Below are positions 35,454-44,127 of a stretch of DNA of 64,000 nucleotides, one piece after another (the stretch's first letter is position 1; every line of letters starts with the position of its first letter). The notes below the pieces were generated by a model. It was given only the letters and a program-made list of their open reading frames with translations, had not been told where the DNA came from and did no database searches. The translations under genes were made by a program, and so were the position numbers. The stretch comes from Enterobacter wuhouensis (lineage in GTDB: Bacteria > Pseudomonadota > Gammaproteobacteria > Enterobacterales > Enterobacteriaceae). The stretch is taken from NCBI RefSeq assembly GCF_004331265.1, contig NZ_SJOO01000004.1:124001-188000 (forward strand). The letters run 5' to 3'.

Positions 35454-36221
35454 TTAACGGCTGACCACTTTTAATAAAATCTCGCCGTATACCGGCATCA
35501 GCGGGTGACGAATCAGCGCGACCAGGGCTACCACGGCCACACCCAGCGTCAGCGGGGCCAGCCAGAGCAGGCGCGTGCGCGGGAGATAGCGCGTCAGGCG
35601 GTCGACGCTGGCTTTTGCGCTGCGCCACAGGCGCCAGCAGAGCCAGACCGCCAGCCACAGCAGCACCGCCGTTCCCAGAAGCAGCCATTTAAACTCGCCG
35701 CTTTGCATTCCGTCAGGAATATCGATGGCCGCACCGGCCAGAATACCCGGCAGGAAGTAGAACGGCGGCCAAAAGACGCAGCCGATAATGTTCGGCACCA
35801 CGAACTTCGCAACGGGCAGATCCAGCATCCCGGCCACCATCGGCACCAGCGGACGCGTTGGCCCGACAAAGCGGCCGACAAGGATGGTAAACATGCTGTG
35901 CTGGTGCAGCGCGTGCTCGGTTTTATCCAGCAGGGCTTTGTTCTTCTTCATAAACGACCAGCGGTGCAGCGGCTTCTTAAAGCGCCAGCCCAGCCAGAAG
36001 GAGATCCAGTCGCCCAGCAGGCAGCCGATAATACCGGCCAGCCACGCCTGCCAGAAATTAACTTCACCGCTGCCAATCAGCGCGCCAAGCCCCGCCATCA
36101 TTACGGTACCGGGCAGGATCAGCCCAACCAGCGCCAGCGATTCCAGAAACGCCACCAGCGCCACGGCGATGAGCGAGTACATAACGGACTGGGTGATAAA
36201 ATGTTCCAGCAATGCCTGCAT
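35454..36221 (-). CDS. yabI: DedA-family inner membrane protein YabI
   Basis: YabI is a DedA/SNARE-associated (VTT) family membrane protein; members support membrane homeostasis and some recycle lipid carriers, but the substrate of this one is not established. The 255 residues are near the E. coli length of 254. The family glycine-rich stretch GLILPGTVMMAGLGALIGSG is near residues 32-51 and the GRFVGPTRPLVPMVAGML motif near 116-133. Several membrane segments follow. It converges on thiQ. Confidence 0.93.
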   Translation of the reverse strand: MQALLEHFITQSVMYSLIAVALVAFLESLALVGLILPGTVMMAGLGALIGSGEVNFWQAWLAGIIGCLLGDWISFWLGWRFKKPLHRWSFMKKNKALLDKTEHALHQHSMFTILVGRFVGPTRPLVPMVAGMLDLPVAKFVVPNIIGCVFWPPFYFLPGILAGAAIDIPDGMQSGEFKWLLLGTAVLLWLAVWLCWRLWRSAKASVDRLTRYLPRTRLLWLAPLTLGVAVVALVALIRHPLMPVYGEILLKVVSR

Positions 36222-36339
36222 AACTATTCCGGTCAGAAAACGAATCAGCGATTCTGCTTAGCGCCCTGCACCGCGTCAAGGCATCAATTGTCTGAATAGT
36301 TTACAAGATGCTCCTGAAGTTCACCTGAATGTTTACCGT

Positions 36340-37185
36340 TTATTCACATCCCGCGCGGAATTCGCTGGGGCTGGCGCCGGTGCATTTTTTAAAGACGCGA
36401 GAGAAATAGAGCTGATCCTCAAAGCCCACGTTACGGCCCACGGTGGCAATAGGCATCCGGGTGGTGCTGAGCAGCAGCTTCGCCTGGCTAATGCGCTGAT
36501 CCTCGCGCCAGCTCAGCACGCTCACCCCAAGCTGCTGGCGGAACAGGTGCGATAGCCGGGACGGTGAAAGGCACACGTGCTGCGCGACGCTGGCAATATC
36601 AAACTGGCTGTCAGACAGGTGATCGCTGATGTACTGGCAGGCATCGCGCACGCGGTTATCCAGCGGCGGGTTAAGCGATTCGTTAATCGCCTCCATGCGG
36701 CGCAGCAGCACCTGCTCAAGCAGGTTAATCGCCAGCAGTTCGGCGTAGCGCCCGCCAGCCTGCCCAGCCTCGATAATCTGGGCAAACAGCTCGCGAAACT
36801 GAGAGAGATGCGCCTCATCCGGGCGGTAAAAACCGGTATGGGCAAAGATCGCTGGCCACGACAGCCACTCCTGCCAGTAGGCGCGCGGGCGGAAGTAGAC
36901 CCACTGGTGATACCACTCTTTGGCATCAGGGTGGCGCCCGTAGTGGTGGATCTCTCCCGGCGGGAACAGCAGCATATCGCCGGGGCGGCAAACAAACTGC
37001 TGGTCACCGTTTTTGATGATCCCTTCTCCGCGCACGGTGAGATTCAAAATAAAACCCTTCATCCCCAGCGGACGATCGACGTAAAAATCGAGGTATCCCT
37101 CAGCCTCGATAGGGGTCAGACCCGCCACCAGATGGGCGTTAAACGAATAGCCCGGCAGGAGGGGATCGTTTTGCGTTTCGGCCAT
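36340..37185 (-). CDS. araC: arabinose operon regulator AraC
   Basis: AraC is the dual regulator of araBAD: it loops DNA and represses without arabinose, and activates with it. I start at the ATG ending at 37185 ([20 protein letters not shown]), giving 281 residues. E. coli AraC has 292; the last 11 are absent here, as in Salmonella. An N-terminal cupin binds arabinose, and the C-terminal AraC-type domain carries two helix-turn-helices (about 190-280). GGGAGAA lies before the start. A longer frame with 12 extra residues is less likely. Confidence 0.97.
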   Translation of the reverse strand: MAETQNDPLLPGYSFNAHLVAGLTPIEAEGYLDFYVDRPLGMKGFILNLTVRGEGIIKNGDQQFVCRPGDMLLFPPGEIHHYGRHPDAKEWYHQWVYFRPRAYWQEWLSWPAIFAHTGFYRPDEAHLSQFRELFAQIIEAGQAGGRYAELLAINLLEQVLLRRMEAINESLNPPLDNRVRDACQYISDHLSDSQFDIASVAQHVCLSPSRLSHLFRQQLGVSVLSWREDQRISQAKLLLSTTRMPIATVGRNVGFEDQLYFSRVFKKCTGASPSEFRAGCE

Positions 37186-37213
37186 AGATTCAGTTCTCCC
37201 GGCGCTCCCGAAG

Positions 37214-37230
37214 GAAACCATTTGTCCATA
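37214..37230. promoter_or_regulatory. araO2 operator half-site
   Basis: GAAACCATTTGTCCATA differs at one position from the E. coli araO2 half-site as I recall it. It lies in the araC leader, and its left edge is exactly 211 bp from the left edge of the proposed araI1, the same looping distance as in E. coli. Confidence 0.85.
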
Positions 37231-37350
37231 TCGTTAAAAGCAGTATAAAAATGGCCTGCGAAACGCACCAAAAAGCCTCGCGCCTCTTTTACGTCCGCCA
37301 TGTTTCAGCCTTCGCCCCTGATTTCTCCGCCATCGCTGGCAGATAAGCAG

Positions 37351-37388
37351 TAACAAAAGTGTCTATAAGTGCGGCAGAAATGTCCACA
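37351..37388. promoter_or_regulatory. araO1 operator (two AraC half-sites)
   Basis: TAACAAAAGTGTCTATA (37351-37367) and CGGCAGAAATGTCCACA (37372-37388) are AraC half-sites spaced 21 bp start to start, as at I1-I2. They overlap the expected araC promoter and would mediate autoregulation. Confidence 0.75.
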
Positions 37389-37393
37389 TTGAA

Positions 37394-37414
37394 TATTTGC
37401 ACGGCGTCACACTT
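37394..37414. promoter_or_regulatory. CRP-cAMP site of the ara region
   Basis: TATTTGCACGGCGTCACACT is the CRP site found between araO1 and araI in E. coli, here nearly unchanged. It supports activation of both araC and araBAD when glucose is low. Confidence 0.85.
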
Positions 37415-37424
37415 TCAATCGTAA

Positions 37425-37521
37425 CAGCAATTTAATCCATAAGATTAGCGGATCCTGCCTGACGATTTTCGTCCCCAGTCTCTAATGTTCTCCCATACCT
37501 GTTTTTTGATGGAGCAACACC
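37425..37521 (+). promoter_or_regulatory. araI1-araI2 and araBAD promoter
   Basis: Half-site I1 CAGCAATTTAATCCATA (37425-37441) and I2 TAGCGGATCCTGCCTGA (37446-37462) are 21 bp apart start to start, as required for an AraC dimer in the activating state. I2 leads into the araBAD -35 region, and the -10 lies near 37480-37490. GGAG at about 37511 serves araB. Confidence 0.85.
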
Positions 37522-39231
37522 ATGGCAATTGCGATTGGCCTCGATTTTGGCAGCGACTCGGTTCGCGCGCTGGCAGTGGACTGTACGACCGGCCAGGAGA
37601 TAGCAACCAGCGTTGAGTGGTATCCGCGCTGGCAAGAGGGGCGCTATTGCGATGCGCCAAACAACCAGTTCCGCCACCACCCGCGTGACTACATTGAATC
37701 AATGGAAGCGGCAATCAAAACCGTGCTGGCAGACCTCAGCGGCGAACAGCGCGCAGAGATTGTCGGCATTGGCGTCGACAGCACCGGCTCAACGCCTGCC
37801 CCGGTCGATGCAGAAGGCCGCGTGCTGGCGCTGCGCCCGGAGTTCGCCGACAACCCGAACGCCATGTTCGTGCTGTGGAAAGACCATACCGCCGTGGAAG
37901 AGGCTGAAGCCATCACCCGCCTGTGCCATCAGCCGGGCAAAACCGACTATTCGCGCTACATCGGCGGCATTTACTCCAGCGAGTGGTTCTGGGCGAAAAT
38001 TCTGCACGTCACCCGCGCGGACGCTTCGGTCGCGCAGGCTGCGGCATCGTGGATTGAGCTGTGCGACTGGGTGCCAGCCCTGCTCTCCGGCACCACCCGC
38101 CCGCAGGCTATCCGCCGCGGCCGCTGCAGCGCCGGGCATAAATCGTTATGGCATGAAAGCTGGGGCGGCCTGCCTCCGTCGGCGTTCTTCGATGAGCTCG
38201 ACCCGATTATCAACAAGAGCCTGAAATACCCGCTGTTTACCGACACCTTCACCGCCGATATTCCGGTCGGCACCCTCTGCGAAGAGTGGGCAAAACGCCT
38301 GGGGCTTCCGCAGAACGTGGCCATCTCCGGCGGGGCGTTCGACTGCCATATGGGTGCCGTGGGCGCGGGCGCTCAGCCCAATACCCTGGTGAAAGTCATC
38401 GGCACGTCTACCTGCGACATCCTGACGGCGGATAAAGCTACCGTCGGCGACCGCGCGGTAAAAGGCATCTGCGGCCAGGTGGACGGCAGCGTGGTGCCGG
38501 ACTTTATCGGCCTTGAAGCCGGTCAGTCCGCGTTTGGCGATATCTACGCCTGGTTTGGTCGCGTGCTGGGCTGGCCGCTGGACCAGCTGGCGGCAGCGCA
38601 CCCTGAACTGAAAGCCCAGATTGCCGAGAGCAAAAAGCAGCTTCTGCCGCAGCTCACCGAAGCCTGGGCGAAAAATCCGTCTCTCGATCACCTCCCGGTG
38701 GTGCTGGACTGGTTTAACGGCCGCCGCACGCCGTTCGCCAACCAGCGCCTGAAAGGGGTGATTGCGGATCTCAACCTGGCAACCGACGCCCCTGCGCTGT
38801 TCGGCGGCCTGATTGCCGCTACCGCCTTCGGCGCGCGCGCCATTATGGAGTGCTTCACCGAGCAGGGCATCGACGTGAACAACGTGATGGCGCTGGGCGG
38901 CATCGCCCGTAAAAACCCGGTGATCATGCAGGCCTGCTGCGACGTGCTGAACCGTCCGCTGCAGATTGTGGCCTCCGATCAGTGCTGCGCGCTGGGCGCG
39001 GCGATTTTCGCCGCCGTGGCCGCAGGCGTCCATGCCGACATCCCGACCGCGCAGCAGCATATGGCGAGCGCCGTCGAAAACACCCTTCAGCCGCGCGCCC
39101 AGCAGGCGCAACGCTTCGAACAGCTTTATCAGCGCTACCAGCAATGGGCAAAAAGCGCCGAGCTTCACTATCTCCCTGTCGCCGCCCCGGCCAAAAGCAC
39201 CGCGGACACTACGGCAACCCTGACACATTAA
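37522..39231 (+). CDS. araB: L-ribulokinase
   Basis: AraB phosphorylates L-ribulose to L-ribulose 5-phosphate with ATP. The 569 residues are three more than in E. coli, with the extra length at the C-terminus. The FGGY-kinase fold is visible: [20 protein letters not shown] at the N-terminus, [15 protein letters not shown], and the C-terminal [14 protein letters not shown] nucleotide-binding stretch. It is the first gene of araBAD and lies 10 bp before araA. Confidence 0.98.
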   Translation: MAIAIGLDFGSDSVRALAVDCTTGQEIATSVEWYPRWQEGRYCDAPNNQFRHHPRDYIESMEAAIKTVLADLSGEQRAEIVGIGVDSTGSTPAPVDAEGRVLALRPEFADNPNAMFVLWKDHTAVEEAEAITRLCHQPGKTDYSRYIGGIYSSEWFWAKILHVTRADASVAQAAASWIELCDWVPALLSGTTRPQAIRRGRCSAGHKSLWHESWGGLPPSAFFDELDPIINKSLKYPLFTDTFTADIPVGTLCEEWAKRLGLPQNVAISGGAFDCHMGAVGAGAQPNTLVKVIGTSTCDILTADKATVGDRAVKGICGQVDGSVVPDFIGLEAGQSAFGDIYAWFGRVLGWPLDQLAAAHPELKAQIAESKKQLLPQLTEAWAKNPSLDHLPVVLDWFNGRRTPFANQRLKGVIADLNLATDAPALFGGLIAATAFGARAIMECFTEQGIDVNNVMALGGIARKNPVIMQACCDVLNRPLQIVASDQCCALGAAIFAAVAAGVHADIPTAQQHMASAVENTLQPRAQQAQRFEQLYQRYQQWAKSAELHYLPVAAPAKSTADTTATLTH

Positions 39232-39241
39232 GGACACGATG

Positions 39242-40744
39242 ATGACCATTTTTAATAACTATGAAGTGTGGTTTGTGATTGGCAGCCAGCATCTGTACGG
39301 GCCGGAAGCGCTGCAGCAGGTGACGAAACACGCGGAGCACGTGGTTAACGCGCTGAACGCGGAAGCCAAACTGCCGTGCAGGCTGGTGCTGAAACCGCTG
39401 GGCACCACGCCGGACGAAATCACAAACATCTGCCGCGACGCCAACTACGACGATAAATGCGCCGGCCTGGTGGTGTGGCTGCACACCTTCTCGCCAGCAA
39501 AAATGTGGATCAACGGCCTGTCTATCCTCAACAAACCGCTGCTGCAGTTCCATACCCAGTTCAACGCCTCCCTGCCGTGGGACAGCATCGACATGGACTT
39601 TATGAACCTGAACCAGACCGCGCACGGCGGCCGCGAGTTCGGCTTCATCGGCGCGCGTATGCGCCAGCAGCACGCGGTGGTCACCGGCCACTGGCAGGAT
39701 GGCAACGCGCAACAACGTATCGGCTCCTGGATGCGTCAGGCCGTCTCTAAGCAGGACACCCGCCACCTGAAAGTGGTGCGTTTTGGCGACAACATGCGTG
39801 AAGTGGCGGTCACCGACGGCGACAAAGTGGCCGCGCAGATCAAGTTCGGCTTCTCTGTGAATACATGGGCCGTAGGCGACCTGGTGCAGGTGGTGAATGA
39901 AATCAGCGACGGCGACGTGAACGCGCTGGTGGACGAGTACGAAAGCAGCTATCGCCTGACGCCTGCGGCACAAATTAACGGCGACAAGCGCCAGAACGTG
40001 CTGGACGCGGCGCGCATCGAGCTGGGCATGAAGCGCTTCCTCGAACAGGGCGGCTTCCACGCCTTTACCACCACCTTTGAAGACCTCCACGGCCTGAAAC
40101 AGCTGCCGGGCCTGGCGGTACAACGTCTGATGCAGCAGGGCTACGGCTTTGCGGGCGAGGGCGACTGGAAAACTGCCGCTCTGCTTCGCATCATGAAGGT
40201 GATGTCGACCGGTCTGCAGGGCGGCACCTCCTTTATGGAGGACTACACCTACCACTTCGAAAACGGCAACGACCTGGTGCTCGGCTCGCACATGCTGGAA
40301 GTGTGTCCAACAATCGCCGTCGAAGAGAAACCGATCCTCGACGTGCAGTATCTCGGCATCGGTGGTAAAGCCGATCCAGCGCGTCTGATCTTCAACACCC
40401 GCACCGGCCCGGCCATCAACGCCAGCCTGATCGACCTCGGCGATCGTTTCCGCCTGCTGGTGAACTGCGTCGATGCGGTTGAAACGCCGCATTCCCTGCC
40501 GAAACTGCCGGTCGCCAACGCCCTGTGGAAAGCGCAGCCAGACCTGCCAACCGCGTCCGAAGCCTGGATTGTGGCCGGTGGCGCGCACCACACGGTGTTC
40601 AGCCACGCGCTGGATCTGAACGATATGCGTCAGTTCGCCGAGCTGCACGATATCGAGCTGACCGTGATTGATAACGAGACCCGCCTGCCCGCGTTCAAAG
40701 ACGCGCTGCGCTGGAACGAAGTCTATTACGGTTCAAAACGCTAA
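39242..40744 (+). CDS. araA: L-arabinose isomerase
   Basis: AraA isomerises L-arabinose to L-ribulose, a manganese enzyme in the cytoplasm. Two adjacent ATG codons occur at 39239 and 39242; I use the second because its distance from AAGGA is better and it gives the 500-residue family length ([20 protein letters not shown]). Metal-ligand regions around [14 protein letters not shown] (Glu near 306) and GSHMLEVCP (His near 350) are present. Confidence 0.98.
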   Translation: MTIFNNYEVWFVIGSQHLYGPEALQQVTKHAEHVVNALNAEAKLPCRLVLKPLGTTPDEITNICRDANYDDKCAGLVVWLHTFSPAKMWINGLSILNKPLLQFHTQFNASLPWDSIDMDFMNLNQTAHGGREFGFIGARMRQQHAVVTGHWQDGNAQQRIGSWMRQAVSKQDTRHLKVVRFGDNMREVAVTDGDKVAAQIKFGFSVNTWAVGDLVQVVNEISDGDVNALVDEYESSYRLTPAAQINGDKRQNVLDAARIELGMKRFLEQGGFHAFTTTFEDLHGLKQLPGLAVQRLMQQGYGFAGEGDWKTAALLRIMKVMSTGLQGGTSFMEDYTYHFENGNDLVLGSHMLEVCPTIAVEEKPILDVQYLGIGGKADPARLIFNTRTGPAINASLIDLGDRFRLLVNCVDAVETPHSLPKLPVANALWKAQPDLPTASEAWIVAGGAHHTVFSHALDLNDMRQFAELHDIELTVIDNETRLPAFKDALRWNEVYYGSKR

Positions 40745-40751
40745 GCCCTGA

Positions 40752-40820
40752 ATGCCCGGTGGCACTGCGTTTACCGGGCCTACGATCCTGTAGGCCGGAT
40801 AAGCGAAGCGCCATCCGGCA
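40752..40820. repeat. paired REP (BIME) inside the araBAD operon
   Basis: Two oppositely oriented REP-type palindromes sit between araA and araD: GCCCGGTGGCACTGCGTTTA to about 40785, and TGTAGGCCGGATAAGCGAAG from about 40789 to 40820. The second ends directly next to AGGAG, the araD ribosome-binding site. Such elements can stabilise upstream mRNA or bind gyrase and IHF. Confidence 0.9.
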
Positions 40821-40830
40821 GGAGACAACT

Positions 40831-41526
40831 ATGTTAGACGATCTCAAGCGTCAGGTGCTCGAAGCCAACCTGGCGCTGCCGAAACATAACCTCGTGACCC
40901 TGACCTGGGGCAACGTCAGCGCCGTCGACCGCGACAAGGGCGTGTTCGTGATCAAGCCATCCGGCGTGGATTACACGGTAATGACCGCAGAAGACATGGT
41001 GGTGGTCAGCATCGAAACGGGTGAAGTGGTGGAAGGCAGCAAAAAGCCCTCCTCCGATACGCCCACCCACCGCCTGCTGTATCAATCCTTCCCGACCATC
41101 GGCGGGATTGTGCATACCCATTCGCGCCACGCGACCATCTGGGCGCAGGCGGGCCAGTCCATACCGGCCACCGGCACCACCCACGCGGACTACTTCTACG
41201 GCACCATTCCCTGCACGCGCCTGATGACCGATGCGGAGATTAACGGTGAGTACGAGTGGGAAACGGGTAACGTGATTGTTGAAACCTTCGAAAAACAGGG
41301 TATCGACGCGGCGCAAATGCCCGGCGTGCTGGTGCACTCCCACGGCCCGTTCGCCTGGGGGAAAAACGCGGAAGACGCGGTGCATAACGCGATTGTGCTC
41401 GAAGAGGTCGCCTATATGGGGATCTTCTGCCGACAGCTGGCACCGCAGCTGCCGGACATGCAGCAGACCCTGCTCGATAAGCATTACCTGCGCAAGCACG
41501 GCGCGAAGGCGTATTACGGGCAGTAG
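40831..41526 (+). CDS. araD: L-ribulose-5-phosphate 4-epimerase
   Basis: AraD converts L-ribulose 5-phosphate to D-xylulose 5-phosphate for the pentose phosphate pathway. I start at the ATG at 40831 ([20 protein letters not shown]), giving 231 residues as in E. coli; an earlier in-frame start at 40759 lies inside the REP pair. It is a class II aldolase-type zinc enzyme: His 95 and His 97 are in VHTHSRH and a third His is in [17 protein letters not shown] precedes the start. Confidence 0.98.
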   Translation: MLDDLKRQVLEANLALPKHNLVTLTWGNVSAVDRDKGVFVIKPSGVDYTVMTAEDMVVVSIETGEVVEGSKKPSSDTPTHRLLYQSFPTIGGIVHTHSRHATIWAQAGQSIPATGTTHADYFYGTIPCTRLMTDAEINGEYEWETGNVIVETFEKQGIDAAQMPGVLVHSHGPFAWGKNAEDAVHNAIVLEEVAYMGIFCRQLAPQLPDMQQTLLDKHYLRKHGAKAYYGQ

Positions 41527-41528
41527 CC

Positions 41529-41560
41529 TGTAGGCCGGATAAGCGCAGCGTCATCCGGCA
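41529..41560. repeat. single REP element downstream of araD
   Basis: TGTAGGCCGGATAAGCGCAG followed by CGTCATCCGGCA is a single REP palindrome, 2 bp after the araD stop. It is the same family as the pair between araA and araD and may protect the araBAD mRNA 3' end. Confidence 0.88.
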
Positions 41561-41569
41561 AACCAGGCA

Positions 41570-41585
41570 CTGTATAAAACCCCAG
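41570..41585 (+). promoter_or_regulatory. LexA box of polB
   Basis: CTGTATAAAACCCCAG fits CTGT-N8-ACAG with one mismatch (C for A in the right half). E. coli polB has a LexA box with nearly the same sequence in this position. It lies 20 bp before the TATAAT hexamer. Confidence 0.82.
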
Positions 41586-41597
41586 CAAACACCCCTT

Positions 41598-41629
41598 AAC
41601 CAGGCTATAATCAGGCCTGGTTTTGTTTT
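41598..41629 (+). terminator. araBAD terminator overlapping the polB promoter
   Basis: An 8-bp perfect stem AACCAGGC/GCCTGGTT (41598-41605 with 41615-41622) is followed by TTTTGTTTT, a good rho-independent terminator for araBAD. Its nine-base loop starts with TATAAT (41606-41611), which is also the best -10 box for polB. Confidence 0.8.
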
Positions 41630-41642
41630 CTGGGATAACGGC

Positions 41643-44000
41643 GTGGCGCAGGCGCAAGAAGGCTTTTTACTGACCCGACACTGGCGGGATACCCCTCAGG
41701 GCACCGAGGTCGCGTTCTGGCTGGCGACGAACAACGGCCCGCTGCACGTTACGCTGCCGCCGCAGGAATCCGTGGCTTTTATCCCAGAGCCTCACGTCGA
41801 AAAAGTGAAACAGCTGCTGCGCGGCGAAAACGGCTGGCGTCTCACCCCGCTTGAGCTGAAAGATTTCCACCGCCAGCCGGTTTACGGCCTCTACTGCCGC
41901 GCCCATCGCCAGCTGATGCGCTACGAAAAGCTGCTCCGCGAAGCGGGCGTGACGCTCTACGAAGCGGATATCCGCCCACCGGAACGCTTTCTGATGGAGC
42001 GGTTCATTACCGCCCCCGTCTGGGTTGACGGCACCGCGCATAGCGGCAGCCTGGTGAACGCACGCCTGAAGCCTAACCCTCACTATCGCCCGCCGCTGAA
42101 GTGGGTCTCTCTGGATATTGAAACCACCCGCCACGGCGAGCTTTACTGCATTGGGCTTGAAGGCTGCGGGCAGCGGGTTGTCTATATGCTCGGGCCGCCG
42201 AATGGCGATGCGTCCGCGCTGGATTTCCGGCTTGAGTATGTCAACAGCCGTCCGCAGCTGCTGGAGAAGCTTAACCAGTGGTTTGCCGAGCACGATCCCG
42301 ATGTGCTGATCGGCTGGAACGTGGTGCAGTTCGACCTGCGCGTGCTGCAAAAGCACGCCGAGCGCTACCGTATCCCGCTGATGCTGGGGCGCGGAAATAC
42401 CGAGCTGGAGTGGCGCGAGCACGGTTTTAAGAACGGCGTTTTCTTTGCGCAGGCCAACGGCCGCCTGATTATCGACGGCATCGAGGCGCTAAAGTCCGCC
42501 TTCTGGAACTTTTCCTCGTTCTCGCTCGAAGCCGTGTCGCAGGAGCTGCTCGGCGAGGGCAAATCCATCGACAACCCGTGGGACAGAATGGATGAGATCG
42601 ACCGTCGCTTTAACGAAGACAAACCGGCGCTGGCAACCTATAACCTGAAAGACTGCGAGCTGGTCACGCGGATATTCCACAAAACCGAGATCATGCCGTT
42701 CCTGCTGGAGCGCGCGACGGTGAACGGCCTGGCGGCCGACAGGCACGGTGGTTCGGTTGCCGCCTTCGGCCATCTGTATATTCCCCGGATGCACCGCGCA
42801 GGCTACGTCGCCCCCAACCTCGGCGACGTGCCGCCGCAGGCCAGCCCCGGCGGATATGTCATGGACTCCCGCCCGGGGCTTTACGACTCGGTGCTGGTGC
42901 TGGACTATAAAAGCCTGTATCCGTCGATTATCCGCACCTTTTTGATTGACCCCGTCGGGCTGATTGAGGGCATGGCGCAGCCGGATGACGAACGCAGTAC
43001 CGAGGGCTTCCTCGGGGCGCGCTTCTCCCGCGAGAAACACTGCCTGCCGGAGATAGTGGGCAACATCTGGCACGGCCGCGAAGAGGCGAAACGCCAGGGA
43101 AACAAGCCGCTTTCACAGGCGCTGAAGATCATCATGAATGCCTTCTACGGCGTGCTGGGCACCAGCGCCTGCCGCTTCTTCGATCCGCGTCTGGCGTCAT
43201 CCATTACCATGCGCGGGCACGAGATTATGCGCCAGACGAAAGCCCTGATTGAATCCCGGGGCTATGACGTCATCTACGGCGACACGGACTCCACCTTCGT
43301 GTGGCTGAAAGGCGCGCATTCAGAAGAGGACGCAGCGAAGATCGGCAAAGCGCTGGTGGCGTTTGTGAACGACTGGTGGCGTGAAAATTTGCAAAAAGAG
43401 CGGTTAACCAGCGCGCTGGAGCTGGAGTTTGAAACGCATTTCGCCCGCTTTTTAATGCCTACCATTCGCGGGACCGATCAGGGCAGCAAGAAGCGCTACG
43501 CCGGGCTGATTCAGGAAGGCGACAAGCAGCGGATGGTCTTTAAAGGGCTGGAGACGGTACGCACCGACTGGACGCCGCTGGCGCAGCAGTTCCAGCAGAC
43601 GCTCTACCTGCGGGTGTTCCGCAATGAGCCCTATCAGGACTACATCCGCGAAACCATCGCCAGCCTGATGGCCGGCGAGCTGGATGACCAGCTGGTGTAT
43701 CGCAAGCGCCTGCGCCGCCCTTTGGTGGAGTACCAACGCAATGTGCCCCCTCATGTGCGCGCCGCGCGTCTGGCGGACGAAGAGAACGTACGGCGGGGGC
43801 GCGCCCAGCAGTATCAAAACCGGGGTTCCATCAAGTATGTCTGGACCACCAGCGGCCCGGAACCGGTTGATTACCAGCAGTCGCCGCTTGATTACGATCA
43901 CTATCTGACGCGTCAGCTTCAGCCGGTTGCGGAGGGAATTTTACCCTTCATCGACGATGATTTTGCTACACTAGTGACAGGACAGCTTGGCCTATTTTGA
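41643..44000 (+). CDS. polB: DNA polymerase II
   Basis: PolB is a family B DNA polymerase with proofreading, induced by SOS and used in replication restart and translesion synthesis. The frame starts with GTG and gives 785 residues (E. coli 783). Exonuclease motif I is [11 protein letters not shown] near residue 155; polymerase motif A is [10 protein letters not shown] and motif C is YGDTDST. It is controlled by the LexA box just upstream. The gap of 127 bp to rapA shows no clear terminator. Confidence 0.98.
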   Translation: MAQAQEGFLLTRHWRDTPQGTEVAFWLATNNGPLHVTLPPQESVAFIPEPHVEKVKQLLRGENGWRLTPLELKDFHRQPVYGLYCRAHRQLMRYEKLLREAGVTLYEADIRPPERFLMERFITAPVWVDGTAHSGSLVNARLKPNPHYRPPLKWVSLDIETTRHGELYCIGLEGCGQRVVYMLGPPNGDASALDFRLEYVNSRPQLLEKLNQWFAEHDPDVLIGWNVVQFDLRVLQKHAERYRIPLMLGRGNTELEWREHGFKNGVFFAQANGRLIIDGIEALKSAFWNFSSFSLEAVSQELLGEGKSIDNPWDRMDEIDRRFNEDKPALATYNLKDCELVTRIFHKTEIMPFLLERATVNGLAADRHGGSVAAFGHLYIPRMHRAGYVAPNLGDVPPQASPGGYVMDSRPGLYDSVLVLDYKSLYPSIIRTFLIDPVGLIEGMAQPDDERSTEGFLGARFSREKHCLPEIVGNIWHGREEAKRQGNKPLSQALKIIMNAFYGVLGTSACRFFDPRLASSITMRGHEIMRQTKALIESRGYDVIYGDTDSTFVWLKGAHSEEDAAKIGKALVAFVNDWWRENLQKERLTSALELEFETHFARFLMPTIRGTDQGSKKRYAGLIQEGDKQRMVFKGLETVRTDWTPLAQQFQQTLYLRVFRNEPYQDYIRETIASLMAGELDDQLVYRKRLRRPLVEYQRNVPPHVRAARLADEENVRRGRAQQYQNRGSIKYVWTTSGPEPVDYQQSPLDYDHYLTRQLQPVAEGILPFIDDDFATLVTGQLGLF

Positions 44001-44127
44001 CGCGTGACGAAATGGCTGCCATCCAGTACCATAGCGCCCTTTCCATTCCCGGACCCATTTTTCGATGACCGTCTTTTTTGACGGGGTCGAACTATTGCCT
44101 GCAATTAAAGATTAGAGCCGAACAACT

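Noticed and set aside
39209..40648. 479-codon open frame on the minus strand opposite araA
   Set aside because: Antisense shadow of araA; its sequence is rich in His, Val and Arg with no family pattern.
44067..44088. Hairpin GACCGTC/GACGGGGTC between polB and rapA as a terminator
   Set aside because: The T-run is in the loop, not after the stem, and the stem needs a bulge; not an intrinsic terminator.
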